Shown here: positions 16,931-25,540 of the stretch, piece after piece
How the letters are laid out: the number at the start of each line of letters is the position of its first letter
Numbering within the stretch: the first letter of the stretch is position 1
From: Deltaproteobacteria bacterium
GTDB taxonomy: Bacteria > Bdellovibrionota > FAC87 > UBA2466
NCBI GenBank assembly: GCA_016196825.1
Contig: JACPWY010000024.1
Location: 1 to 64,000 of the forward strand
DNA: 64,000 nt
Reading direction: 5' to 3'
Notes under the pieces: generated by a model
Told to the model about the DNA's origin: nothing
Seen by the model: only the letters and a program-made list of their open reading frames with translations
The model's database searches: none
Made by a program: the position numbers and the translations under genes

Positions 16931-18651
16931 TGGATGTTCAGAAGTTTGAGGCCGTTCTCAAGGGTTTGACCTGTCGCTGCAACGAGGGAAAGCCGCATAG
17001 AGCGCTGTTTGTCGTCGGTGCACTGAAGCACAGGCATCTTGAAGTAAAAGCGGCTATAGGCCTTGGCGAGATCGATGAGATAGGAAGTGAGGTAGAAGGG
17101 CTCATCCTCGCGAATGGCTTTGTCGAGCTCGCCTCTGAAGCGTGCAATCTGAAGGATGAGGGCGTCCTCTTCGCTGGAAAAATCGGTGTCGATGGGCCCG
17201 TGGGCGATGGTCTCTTTCTTCTCCAAGGCTTTTTCCAAAAGCGAACGGCAGCGCACGAGGGCGTATTGCACATACGGTCCGGTCTCGCCGTCGAGGGCTA
17301 GGACCTGTTCCCAAGAAAAATGGATGTCGCGGGTGCGGTGATTAGAGAGCTGACCAAAGATAAAGGCCCCCATGCCGACCGCTTCAGCGACGCTATCCTT
17401 GTCTTTCAGATCGGGGTTTTTCTCGGTGCAGGCCTTGAGCGCGAGATTATGGGCCTGATCGAGGACCTCATCGAGGAGCACCACGCGCCCTTCACGCGTT
17501 GACATCTTCTGGCTGCCAAATAACACGGTGCCAAATCCGACGTGGGTGCACCGCTCGCCCCAGGCGTATCCCATCTTCATGACCACGCCGAAGAGCTGTT
17601 GGAAGTGAAGCCTTTGTTGATCCGAAACGACGTAGAGCATCTTGGCAAAATGCAGGCGCTCTTCACGGGCGATGGCCGCCGCGATATCGCGGGTGAGATA
17701 GAGTGTGGTTCCATCGCGCTTTTGGATGAGCGCTGGTGTTGAGATGCCCTCGAGCTCCACGATCCAGGCGCCTTCAGAGATAACGGCGTTCGCCCTCTTC
17801 TTGATTTCGGCGAGGGTGGATTCCATCGCGTCGATATAGGCGCTCTCACCCTCGACGGTGTCGAAGTCCACGCTCATGCGACTCAGCGTCGCGGTCATGG
17901 CGGCGACACTGACGGCGCGAATGGATTTCCAAAGCCCCCAGGCGGTCTCATCCTTTTCCTCAAGGCGTTTCAGCCACGTGTTGGCTTTTTCGACCTGGGT
18001 CGGATCGGTCTCCATCACCTTGTGAAACTTTACGTACACCTCCATGAGGTGATCCATCGCCTCACTGGTAGTGGCGGCAGAGGAAGTGGCTTGTTGCAGC
18101 TTTGTTTTGTCGCCCCACTGGTGAAAGGCGGCGAGAAGGCGTGCGAACTGAGCGCCCCAATCGCCGACAAAATTGAATCGATGGAGTGTGTACCCCTGGG
18201 AGCGATAGATATTGGCCAGCACGGCGCCAATGAGCGTACTTCGGCTGTGCTGAAATGCGAGCTTCTTGGCCACATTGGGGGAGCAGTATTCAATGGCGAT
18301 CGTCTGGCCTTGGCCGGAAGTGGAGGTTCCGTACGTGTCTTTTTGTTGGAGCACCTGCGGAATGGTTTTCTGAAAGAGGTTGGGCGTAGACCATTTGAAA
18401 TTCGCATAGGGGCCGGCGGGCGTGGCAACGAGCTCGGCCCCTTTAATCTTTTCGCAAAGTTCGTGCGCGATCTGATCGGCGGGCCTTTTCAGGGTCTTTG
18501 CCATTTTGAAGGTCGGCAGTGCCACATGGCCCATCATTGGGTTAGGCGGGTTTGCGAGGTCGTGAAAAATAACTTCTGGAGTGAGATCCGCAAGATTCAG
18601 CGCATTCGAGATTTCCCGCGCAAGTGTTCTTTTTAACTCAAGAAAAGGCAT
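16912..18651 (-). CDS. argS: Arginyl-tRNA synthetase
   Basis: A 579-residue class I synthetase of normal length that charges tRNA-Arg. It has the N-terminal additional domain, then IEYCSPNVAKKLAFQHSRST, where the HIGH-type signature would be; here the usual HVGH reads AFQH. The catalytic core continues with FNFVGDWGAQFARLL, DGTTLYLTRDIAAAI, VVSDQQRLHFQQLFGVV, and the second signature KMSTREGRVV. The C-terminal anticodon-binding domain ends with the SRFYFKMPVL region. It is first in an argS-GT9-waaA cluster, an unusual partnership of translation and LPS genes. Its 5' side, 39 bases away, holds a large hairpin element. Confidence 0.93.
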   Translation of the reverse strand: MPFLELKRTLAREISNALNLADLTPEVIFHDLANPPNPMMGHVALPTFKMAKTLKRPADQIAHELCEKIKGAELVATPAGPYANFKWSTPNLFQKTIPQVLQQKDTYGTSTSGQGQTIAIEYCSPNVAKKLAFQHSRSTLIGAVLANIYRSQGYTLHRFNFVGDWGAQFARLLAAFHQWGDKTKLQQATSSAATTSEAMDHLMEVYVKFHKVMETDPTQVEKANTWLKRLEEKDETAWGLWKSIRAVSVAAMTATLSRMSVDFDTVEGESAYIDAMESTLAEIKKRANAVISEGAWIVELEGISTPALIQKRDGTTLYLTRDIAAAIAREERLHFAKMLYVVSDQQRLHFQQLFGVVMKMGYAWGERCTHVGFGTVLFGSQKMSTREGRVVLLDEVLDQAHNLALKACTEKNPDLKDKDSVAEAVGMGAFIFGQLSNHRTRDIHFSWEQVLALDGETGPYVQYALVRCRSLLEKALEKKETIAHGPIDTDFSSEEDALILQIARFRGELDKAIREDEPFYLTSYLIDLAKAYSRFYFKMPVLQCTDDKQRSMRLSLVAATGQTLENGLKLLNIQCPPQM

Positions 18652-18690
18652 GAGCGGCTAATCTACCCCTAACCCCGATGGCCAGCAAGC

Positions 18691-18875
18691 TAGTGCTCCT
18701 CCCGCATAAAGACGGGCGGGCCTGCCAGGGGATTTTGCCCTATGGCGAGGACGCAAGAAGTGGCGGCCCGGAGGCGGCCCCTCTGCGGGCCGTCGAGGAC
18801 CGACGCGACTGAGGACGAAGTCCAGAGGGCAAAAGCACCGGCAAGACCACTCGGATTTATGCGGGAGGAGCACTA
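18691..18875. repeat. Large hairpin element, copy 2 (family 1, short-apex subtype)
   Basis: Outer arms TAGTGCTCCTCCCGCATAAA (18691-18710) and its exact complement (18856-18875) form a 20-bp perfect stem. Inside, GATTTTGCCC pairs with GGGCAAAAGC-type sequence. The two same-strand GAGGACG motifs are at 18747-18753 and 18811-18817, and a GC-rich apex lies between. A further GAGGAC occurs at 18795. The last three bases are the stop codon (TAG on the minus strand) of the flavoprotein gene. The element separates that gene from argS. Confidence 0.88.
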
Positions 18876-20411
18876 CGCGGCTTTTTGGGTGAGATTTTCG
18901 ACGCAGGACATCCCGACGAAGGGGATGGGGCGGCGGTCGTAGCCCATGAGGCTTGAGAGGGGCGTGAACTGGTTGGCGCCCGTGCAGATCTCGATGTCGC
19001 GGCCCGTGAAGAGGGCGGGGTGTTCGTACCCTGCTGCGTGGGCAAGCGAAATCAGCTCTTTGCGGAAACTCTTCACGTAGCGGGAGAGGCGCTCCGCCTT
19101 TTGCTCGACGTTTAAGCCCGACTGAAGCCAGCGGTTTTGGGTCGCGATGCCGGCCGGACAGTGATCGGTATGGCACTTTTGCGCCTGAATGCAGCCGATG
19201 GAGAGCATCGCTTCGCGGGCGATGTGGATGAGGTCGCACCCCAGAGCAAAGGCAATCGCGGCGCGATCGGGGAAGCCGAGTTTGCCTGATCCGATCCAGA
19301 CGATCTGATTGTCTATCTCTTGGCGCATGAAGATGGGGTAAACGCGAGAAAAGCCGATCTTAAAGGGCAGGCTGACATGATCGGCAAAGGTTAAGGGTGC
19401 CGCGCCCGTGCCGCCCTCTGAGCCATCGATCGTGATAAAGTCGGGACCTTCGTTGCGCTCCTTCATGCGGCGGGCAAGAAGGTCCCAGAAAATGAGCTCA
19501 CCTACGGCGCTCTTGATGCCGACGGGAAGGCCGGTGCGCGCGGCGATTATCTCGACAAAATCGATGAGGCTGTCGACATCTTGGAATTCCCGGTGAGAGT
19601 TGGGGGAGATGCAGTCCTTTCCAGCTGCCACCCCGCGCACGTCGGCAATTTCTTGGGTAACCTTTTTCGCGGGGAGGATGCCGCCTTTGCCGGGCTTGGC
19701 GCCCTGGGAAAGCTTGATCTCGATGGCGCGAATCTGCGTGTGTTTTTCGACGCGAGCTGCGAGAACTTCCAGCGAGAAGTTCCCGCTCTTGTCGCAGGCG
19801 CCGAAGTAGCCCGTTCCGATTTGAAAGATCATGTCTGCGCCGAGCGCGTGGTAGCGGCTAAAGCCGCCTTCGCCCGTGTTTTGATAACAGTTTGCGAGCT
19901 GTGCGCCTCTGTTGAGCGAAGAGACGGCGCGTTCGCCAAGTGATCCAAATGACATCGCCGAAATGTTAATCACCGACGATGGATGAAACGGCCGGCGCCG
20001 GCCGGGGCCCATGACCTTGAGGCACGGCACCGCTGAGGGATCGCCGCCGATGTAAATGGCTTTTGAATCCGGAAACGGGAAGGTCGAATGCTTAATGATC
20101 GGGTAGCCCGTTGAGTAGAGCTGCTCGCTCGTGCCAAATCCTGAGTGGTTGTTCTGGCCCTTTGCGGAGGCATAGACCCACGCACGTTCGGAGCGACTGA
20201 AGGGCAGCTCCTCTTTGTCGTTGGCTACCCAGTATTGCCTGAGCTCTGGCCCAATCATCTCAAGCCAGTAGCGCAGATGGCCCACGATGGGAAAATTGTG
20301 CTGAATGGTGTGGTGGCTCTGGAAGAAAACATCGCGGATGGCCACGCCGAGAAGGAAGAGGCCAGCGCCTGCGATGAGGTACAGACCCCAGTTGTCCGCG
20401 AGAGAGGGCAT
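18873..20411 (-). CDS. FMN-binding glutamate-synthase-family protein (GltB central-domain type)
   Basis: A 512-residue protein with an N-terminal membrane helix (WGLYLIAGAGLFLLGVAI), then the FMN- and iron-sulfur-binding barrel of glutamate synthase. Marks are NISAMSFGSLGERAVSSLNRGA, NTGEGGFSRYHALGADMIFQIGTGYFG, IEIKLSQGAKPGKGGILPA, DFITIDGSEGGTGAAPL, and AREAMLSIGCIQAQKCHTDHCPAGIATQ with the cluster Cys residues. It lacks the amidotransferase domain of true glutamate synthase, so its reaction is unknown; stand-alone versions are common and often membrane-tethered. Its stop codon is the last three bases of a hairpin element. The two-component system lies upstream on the same strand. Confidence 0.9.
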   Translation of the reverse strand: MPSLADNWGLYLIAGAGLFLLGVAIRDVFFQSHHTIQHNFPIVGHLRYWLEMIGPELRQYWVANDKEELPFSRSERAWVYASAKGQNNHSGFGTSEQLYSTGYPIIKHSTFPFPDSKAIYIGGDPSAVPCLKVMGPGRRRPFHPSSVINISAMSFGSLGERAVSSLNRGAQLANCYQNTGEGGFSRYHALGADMIFQIGTGYFGACDKSGNFSLEVLAARVEKHTQIRAIEIKLSQGAKPGKGGILPAKKVTQEIADVRGVAAGKDCISPNSHREFQDVDSLIDFVEIIAARTGLPVGIKSAVGELIFWDLLARRMKERNEGPDFITIDGSEGGTGAAPLTFADHVSLPFKIGFSRVYPIFMRQEIDNQIVWIGSGKLGFPDRAAIAFALGCDLIHIAREAMLSIGCIQAQKCHTDHCPAGIATQNRWLQSGLNVEQKAERLSRYVKSFRKELISLAHAAGYEHPALFTGRDIEICTGANQFTPLSSLMGYDRRPIPFVGMSCVENLTQKAA

Positions 20412-20456
20412 ATGGACTCTTCGGCCCTCTGCAGAGGATTTGTTATCGCGGTGAGT

Positions 20457-21944
20457 CTAGACAAAGTCCTTCGCGGTGGCCGTCTTTCGGAGGGTGACTT
20501 GGAATGTTGAGCCAATGCCGAGGCGGCTTTCGACGAAAAGAGAGCCAGAGTGAACCTCGGCGATCTTCTTGACGATGGCGAGCCCCAGGCCAAAGCCGGG
20601 GACGGTGGTGGATTTTTTCGGATCGCGCCAGAAGCGACCAAAAATATTGGAGACCTCGGTCTCGGTCATTCCCTTTCCGGAATCTGACACCTCTATTCTG
20701 TAATCATCGCGCGATTCGATGAGGCGCACGGTGACCGCGCCGTTGTCGGGGCTGTATTTGATCGCATTCTCCATCAGGTTTTCTAGAAGGCAGCGGATGA
20801 GATCCGGATCGCCTCGGTATTCAAAGTCGATAGCGTCGAGGGCTTGGTGAGTGAACGGCTTAAGATCGGTGGAGATTCTGACGCCTTTTCGGCGCGCCAC
20901 AAATTTCAAGCGGCCCGAGGCTTCACTCAGGAGCTCATCGAGGCGCAACTTATGGAAATCGATCATGCCAAGCCCAGCGTCGACTCGTGCGAGCATGAGG
21001 AGGTTTTGCACGAGCCCGATGAGCTGACTCACCTCTTGGGAGGTGTCTTGAAGAGCGTCCTTCACATCCGTTGGATGGTCCTGCCTGGCCTGAAGGAGTT
21101 CCAGCTGGCCACGAATGATCGCAAGGGGTGTCTTGAGTTGGTGGGATGCATCGGCGATGAATCGTTCTTGGGCTGTGAGCGCGTTTTCAACTTGGTCGAG
21201 GAGTTGATTCAGGGTTTTCCCAAGATCCCTGATTTCAGCGTCGCTCTCTTCGACCTCAATACGCGTCTTGAGATTAGAGACCTCTATCCCTTGAGTCTTT
21301 GCGATCATGTTGCTTACGGGCCTGAGAGCGCGGTGAGTGGCCCAGTACCCTAAGCCCCCCGACACGAGAAGCGAAACCGGGATAAGAATGAAGAGCAGCA
21401 CGAGAAAGTCTCTCTTCTCTTCTTCGATGAGGGTGAGGGGTGCCGCCATCTGCAGGTAATACGGCCTTGGGGTCCTAGAGAGGCGATAGGTCAAAAGGCG
21501 GTAGGGGGTATTTTCCGGCGGAAAACGGCGCACCGTCTGATATGAGGCCCCCTTTTCGAGTGCGAGCGCGCGTTCGGCGGCGCTTGAGGGGAAGATCACG
21601 TCGGGGTTGAGGCCGTTTGAATGGGCGATGAGGCTTCCGTCTTCATCGATAATGCGTGCATAGGTCTTCTCAACGGCGAAGAGGCGGTGTTTTCTGGGTA
21701 GGTAGTCGGATTCGGCGAGCGCGGAGCCCTTTTTCAGGCTTTCGATATGGAGGGGGAGCGAGGCATCGATGGCGAGATTGTAAAGAAAGGCATCAAAATC
21801 GGACTGATGAGTGCGGCTAAAGATCTTGTAGCAGACGAAGCTCGTCCCAATGAGTGCAGTGGCAACGACAACGAGTATGAGAAAGCTGATACGAAGTCGG
21901 ATACTCGGGAGAAAAAGGCTGGCGAGGCTCAGTGGCCTATTCAT
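20457..21944 (-). CDS. Sensor histidine kinase
   Basis: A 495-residue membrane kinase. Membrane segments lie near residues 17-40 and 180-203, enclosing a periplasmic sensor region of about 140 residues with no recognised fold. A HAMP domain follows (WATHRALRPVSNMIAKTQGI and ISELGKTL-type helices). The phospho-acceptor box is FIADASHQLKTPLAII. The ATP domain has the N box LLENLMENAIKYS, G1 SDSGKGM and G2 FGLGLAIVKKIAEVHSG. It overlaps the upstream response regulator gene by 8 bases, so the two are one operon. The signal is unknown. Confidence 0.93.
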   Translation of the reverse strand: MNRPLSLASLFLPSIRLRISFLILVVVATALIGTSFVCYKIFSRTHQSDFDAFLYNLAIDASLPLHIESLKKGSALAESDYLPRKHRLFAVEKTYARIIDEDGSLIAHSNGLNPDVIFPSSAAERALALEKGASYQTVRRFPPENTPYRLLTYRLSRTPRPYYLQMAAPLTLIEEEKRDFLVLLFILIPVSLLVSGGLGYWATHRALRPVSNMIAKTQGIEVSNLKTRIEVEESDAEIRDLGKTLNQLLDQVENALTAQERFIADASHQLKTPLAIIRGQLELLQARQDHPTDVKDALQDTSQEVSQLIGLVQNLLMLARVDAGLGMIDFHKLRLDELLSEASGRLKFVARRKGVRISTDLKPFTHQALDAIDFEYRGDPDLIRCLLENLMENAIKYSPDNGAVTVRLIESRDDYRIEVSDSGKGMTETEVSNIFGRFWRDPKKSTTVPGFGLGLAIVKKIAEVHSGSLFVESRLGIGSTFQVTLRKTATAKDFV

Positions 21945-22632
21945 TGCTCAGGAGATATCCCACACCCACGACGGTGCGGATGAGCTTGACGGGGTTGTCT
22001 TTGTCGACCTTCTTCCTCAGTGTGTTCACGTAGACGTCGATAATATTGCTTTCATTGTCGTAGTGCATGTCCCACACGCTTTCAGCGATGGCCACTCGGG
22101 AGACGGGTCGACCAGCGTGGCGCATGAGGAACTCAAGAAGCGAGAATTCCTTTGGTGTCAGCTGAATTTTCTCAGTGCCTCGAGTCACTACGCGCGTAAT
22201 GAGGTTGATCTCGAGATCTCGAATTCTCAAAACTGAATTGACCCCCGATTGCGACTCCGTGGCTCGGCGGAGAAGCGCCCGGAGACGAGCCTCCAGTTCA
22301 CCAAAGTCGAAGGGCTTTGAGAGATAGTCATCTGCGCCGGCATCGAGCCCGTGAATGCGATCTCTTGTGCCTGAGAGCGCCGTCAGCATGAGAATGGGGC
22401 CGCGGTAACCGTCAGCGCGGAGGTGCCGGGCGGTGTCGATGCCGCTCCTGTCGGGGAGCATGACGTCCAGAATGACGACGTCGTAGGGGTTGCCACTCAC
22501 GAGAGATTCCGCTGCCCCTGAGCTTTCGGCGATGTCAACGGTATAGCCCGCTTGGGTAAGCCCCTTACTGATAAAGGATGCCATCTTCACTTGATCTTCC
22601 ACAACTAGGAGTCTCACGGGTTTCCTCTCCAC
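21937..22632 (-). CDS. OmpR/PhoB-family response regulator
   Basis: A 231-residue regulator. The receiver domain has the acidic pair VVEDQ, the phosphorylation site DVVILDVMLPDRSG at about Asp56, the conserved Thr in LMLTAL, and Lys in DDYLSKPF. The winged-helix domain (residues about 130-228) has IQLTPKEFSLLEFLMRHAGRPVSR and NIIDVYVNTLRKKVDK. It is made just before its partner kinase and presumably binds DNA when phosphorylated. No target site was identified. Confidence 0.94.
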   Translation of the reverse strand: MERKPVRLLVVEDQVKMASFISKGLTQAGYTVDIAESSGAAESLVSGNPYDVVILDVMLPDRSGIDTARHLRADGYRGPILMLTALSGTRDRIHGLDAGADDYLSKPFDFGELEARLRALLRRATESQSGVNSVLRIRDLEINLITRVVTRGTEKIQLTPKEFSLLEFLMRHAGRPVSRVAIAESVWDMHYDNESNIIDVYVNTLRKKVDKDNPVKLIRTVVGVGYLLSNE

Positions 22633-22689
22633 GAGTGTTTAAATAGTCTAAACCCACTGTGGTTGCTGCTCAATCAAATGAATTTGAGA

Positions 22690-24675
22690 TTAGTTTTTTC
22701 TTAATGAGATTTTCTGGGTTGCGCAGCCGGGGCTCGTGTGGAGATCGATGAGTGAGCCCGAGGTGTCGACCAGATAACGAAAATGCAGGTCGTGGCAGAG
22801 CGTGTCGAATCGCTTTTCCTCGGCGAGGTGTCGGATCCCATTTCCGCTCTCCACGAGTCTTTGCGGCACGCGGGCAATATAACCGAAGGCCATGGGGTGG
22901 TTGTGAACCGTCTGATAGTAAAGCTGCTCCGTCTCCTTGCTTGCAAGATCGACGACGGCGCCTTCCGGAGCGAGCTTGAGCTTTTCGACATAAGAGGGGA
23001 CGTCCAATGGGCTCGCGGGCAGATCGGAGGGAATGTGCTCAAAGAGGGCGACGAGAAGGAGCGCTCCCAAGAGAGCCGGGCTGGTTCCCCGAAGAAGGAG
23101 GAAGGCCTGGGCGGCAAGAACAGCGGCTGCGAGAGAAATGATCATCACAAATCGAATCGGGACTCCGGAAAGTGCAAACCCGGGCACATTGCGAACGAGA
23201 AAATTGTACGGCAGACCCAGGGGAAGCTCGCGCCCCCAGACGTTGAGATAGGACCCGAGGCTTAAGATCCAGAATGTGACGAAGAGGCAAAACCACGGGC
23301 GGGCTTTCTCGCGTGAAGGTGGGGAAAACCAAAGAGTCAGAAGAAGAATCACGACGCCGAAGCCCAGATGAACGCTGGCCTCGTGACCGTTGGCAAGAAT
23401 TTGGGTCCAATAGGCTCGAGTGAAATGGGAAAAGCGCCAATGGGCGCCTGGAATGAAAAGACCCAGAAGGTCCATTGAGTTGTCGACGGGGCTATGCGCG
23501 CCGGTCCAGTGATCGGTGACAGTGGAGATCAGTGTGGGAATGATGAGAGGGCCGCAGAGGACGGCGGAGCTTGCGGCAAGGGCCGTGAACCCTCGGACTG
23601 ACTCCTTCATCCAGCGGCCCCGATTCTTTGTGACCAAAAGGTGCCATGATAGGAAAAAAAGTGCGAGGAGAGCGCTATAGAGGAACGCGTAGTGGTCCGA
23701 GAGAAGGTTGATCAGAAGAAGAAGTGCGGCCAAGAATCCTCGGCGAATCGAAGGGCGATGAAGAAACAGAAAAAAAACAAGAAGGAAAACTGGAATCCAT
23801 TCACTTGAAATCGTGTGGAGGTGTCCGTTGGCGTGGGCAAACCGATTGTTCGAAAACGCGAAGAGAAAACCACCCAGCAATGAGGCGATAGAATTCTGGG
23901 TGAGACCCAGGCAAAGCAGAAACGCTCCGACTCCATTGAGAACAAAGGTGATGATGATGAGTGCGTTATAGGCCTCGCTCAATGTCAGCCAATTGAGAAG
24001 GGGCAAGGCCATGAGGCTCTTCAGAGGATGAAAGGAAGCGCCCAATAGAGTCGCGCCCCAAGGGGCGTGGAGGTAGTCCGTGAACCAAGGGTTAGTGCCG
24101 TCCGTGAGGGCTTTCTTAAACCACCAGACGTTCCAGTACATTTGATAACCATCACCCGGGTCGGCCCAAAGAGAAGACGAGAACGTGTGGATGTGCGGGT
24201 AGGTGAGCGCAAGAAAGGCCAGTGTGTAAACAACGGCCGAAACGCCTATCGCGGGCAGGGTCCGTCGCCAGGGCGGCAGAGCGAGGGTGATTGGCGACAT
24301 ACCCGCAGAAATTCTTTGCAGGAATCGACGACAGGAGGGCGCTATCTGCCAGAGAGCCACCAGCAGAAGCGGCCCCCGGATCCAGCCTGCGGCGGTTCTG
24401 TCGATCGGGATGCCAAAAACATTGAAATCGTAAGAGATGGCTGTGAGCAAGAGCCAGCCGTTGAGTGTCCTGAGCGGCCACTTCCCGTGAAGAGCGAGAA
24501 GGGTGAGCCCTCGGGCCAGAAGAAGGCTAGAGAACCAAAGAAGGGCTTGGGTCGAAGCCATGAGGCCAAAGCCCTGACCCAACACGCTCGGCTGGCGCTG
24601 GAAAAAAATAAAGCCCAAGGTGGGGTAAAACACCAACGTCAGCAGTGCCGTCGTGAGGAGCTCGAGACGACTCAT
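22690..24675 (-). CDS. Polytopic membrane protein, probable GT-C-type glycosyltransferase
   Basis: A 661-residue integral membrane protein with a dozen or more hydrophobic segments. Near residue 170 there is a large loop with SSSLWADPGDGYQMYWNVWW, whose Asp pair resembles the catalytic loop of GT-C enzymes using lipid-linked sugars; WADPGDG is consistent with that. The C-terminal 120 residues are soluble and exported. The start is taken as ATG 24675, whose ATGA overlaps the stop of the GT2 gene; a TTG at 24684 is an alternative. Pairing with the GT2 enzyme suggests that one makes a polyprenyl-linked sugar and the other transfers it; this is inference. Confidence 0.7.
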   Translation of the reverse strand: MSRLELLTTALLTLVFYPTLGFIFFQRQPSVLGQGFGLMASTQALLWFSSLLLARGLTLLALHGKWPLRTLNGWLLLTAISYDFNVFGIPIDRTAAGWIRGPLLLVALWQIAPSCRRFLQRISAGMSPITLALPPWRRTLPAIGVSAVVYTLAFLALTYPHIHTFSSSLWADPGDGYQMYWNVWWFKKALTDGTNPWFTDYLHAPWGATLLGASFHPLKSLMALPLLNWLTLSEAYNALIIITFVLNGVGAFLLCLGLTQNSIASLLGGFLFAFSNNRFAHANGHLHTISSEWIPVFLLVFFLFLHRPSIRRGFLAALLLLINLLSDHYAFLYSALLALFFLSWHLLVTKNRGRWMKESVRGFTALAASSAVLCGPLIIPTLISTVTDHWTGAHSPVDNSMDLLGLFIPGAHWRFSHFTRAYWTQILANGHEASVHLGFGVVILLLTLWFSPPSREKARPWFCLFVTFWILSLGSYLNVWGRELPLGLPYNFLVRNVPGFALSGVPIRFVMIISLAAAVLAAQAFLLLRGTSPALLGALLLVALFEHIPSDLPASPLDVPSYVEKLKLAPEGAVVDLASKETEQLYYQTVHNHPMAFGYIARVPQRLVESGNGIRHLAEEKRFDTLCHDLHFRYLVDTSGSLIDLHTSPGCATQKISLRKN

Positions 24676-25448
24676 TGGGGGCAAGGAGCGGCGGTGAATG
24701 GCATTCGGTAGCGGTCGGGGCTATAGGCGTGTGGCAAATCCGAAAAGGCCTCCGAAAGACTGGTGAAGAGATTGAAACGGAGCAGATGGAAAAGAGCGGC
24801 AATGCCATCTTTGACGCCGATCTTTTTTCCCTGCAGACGAGTTCTTGGATAATAGTGCGCGGGGAGCTCAAAAATGCGCGCCGAGGTTTTGGCCAGATAG
24901 GCTGTGAATTCGATTTCGATCCCGAAGCGTGCCGATCGCAGATTCATTGCCTGAACGAGATCACGACGGAAGAGCTTGTAACAGGTCTCCATGTCGGTCA
25001 GGTAGATGCCTGAGAAGATGTTGCTCATCGCGGTGAGAAAGCGATTGCCGAAGTAGTGGAAGGTTCGGTGGACCTGGCTCCCGCTCTGTTTGAAACGGCT
25101 CCCATACACTGCATCGGCGCTTCCCGCGATGAGGGGTTCAAGCAGGCGTGGCACATCGGTGGGGTCGTATTCGAAATCGGCGTCCTGGACCATGACAAAC
25201 GTACCGGTGGCCGCTTTCAGACCAGCGATGATCGCCGCCCCTTTGCCCCGGTTTTCGGGCTGTTCGATTAGCTCAAATCCATATTGGGATTTGAGCTCCC
25301 GGAGAATGTCCGTTGAGCCGTCAGTTGAGTGGTCGTTGATGACGATCCATTGCCGAGCGATGGGACAGGGCGATGTGAAGAGATGTTGAAACACCTCTTT
25401 AAGTCGTGCGCGCTCGTTGTAGACAGGGACCAGTACCGTGAGGTGCAT
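24672..25448 (-). CDS. Glycosyltransferase family 2 (DPM1/polyprenyl-phosphate-sugar type)
   Basis: A 258-residue GT-A enzyme. It starts LTVLVPVYNERARLKEV, has the nucleotide-binding NDHSTDGSTDIL, NRGKGAAIIAGLKAATG, the DXD-type motif VMVQDADFEYDP, and ending signals ITAYL-like followed by PAHYYPRTRLQGKKIGVKDG. The last two are typical of dolichol/polyprenyl-phosphate mannose or glucose synthases. No C-terminal membrane helices are seen, so it is of the soluble, peripheral type. It is coupled to the following membrane protein gene by a 4-base overlap. Confidence 0.9.
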   Translation of the reverse strand: MHLTVLVPVYNERARLKEVFQHLFTSPCPIARQWIVINDHSTDGSTDILRELKSQYGFELIEQPENRGKGAAIIAGLKAATGTFVMVQDADFEYDPTDVPRLLEPLIAGSADAVYGSRFKQSGSQVHRTFHYFGNRFLTAMSNIFSGIYLTDMETCYKLFRRDLVQAMNLRSARFGIEIEFTAYLAKTSARIFELPAHYYPRTRLQGKKIGVKDGIAALFHLLRFNLFTSLSEAFSDLPHAYSPDRYRMPFTAAPCPQ

Positions 25449-25540
25449 AAGCTAAAAGTTGTAGCACCAGCGGCTGGGGCCCGTCCACCCTGCTGTCTCC
25501 CAAACCTCCTGGGGAGCGACCAGTGCCTATTGGATAGGGG

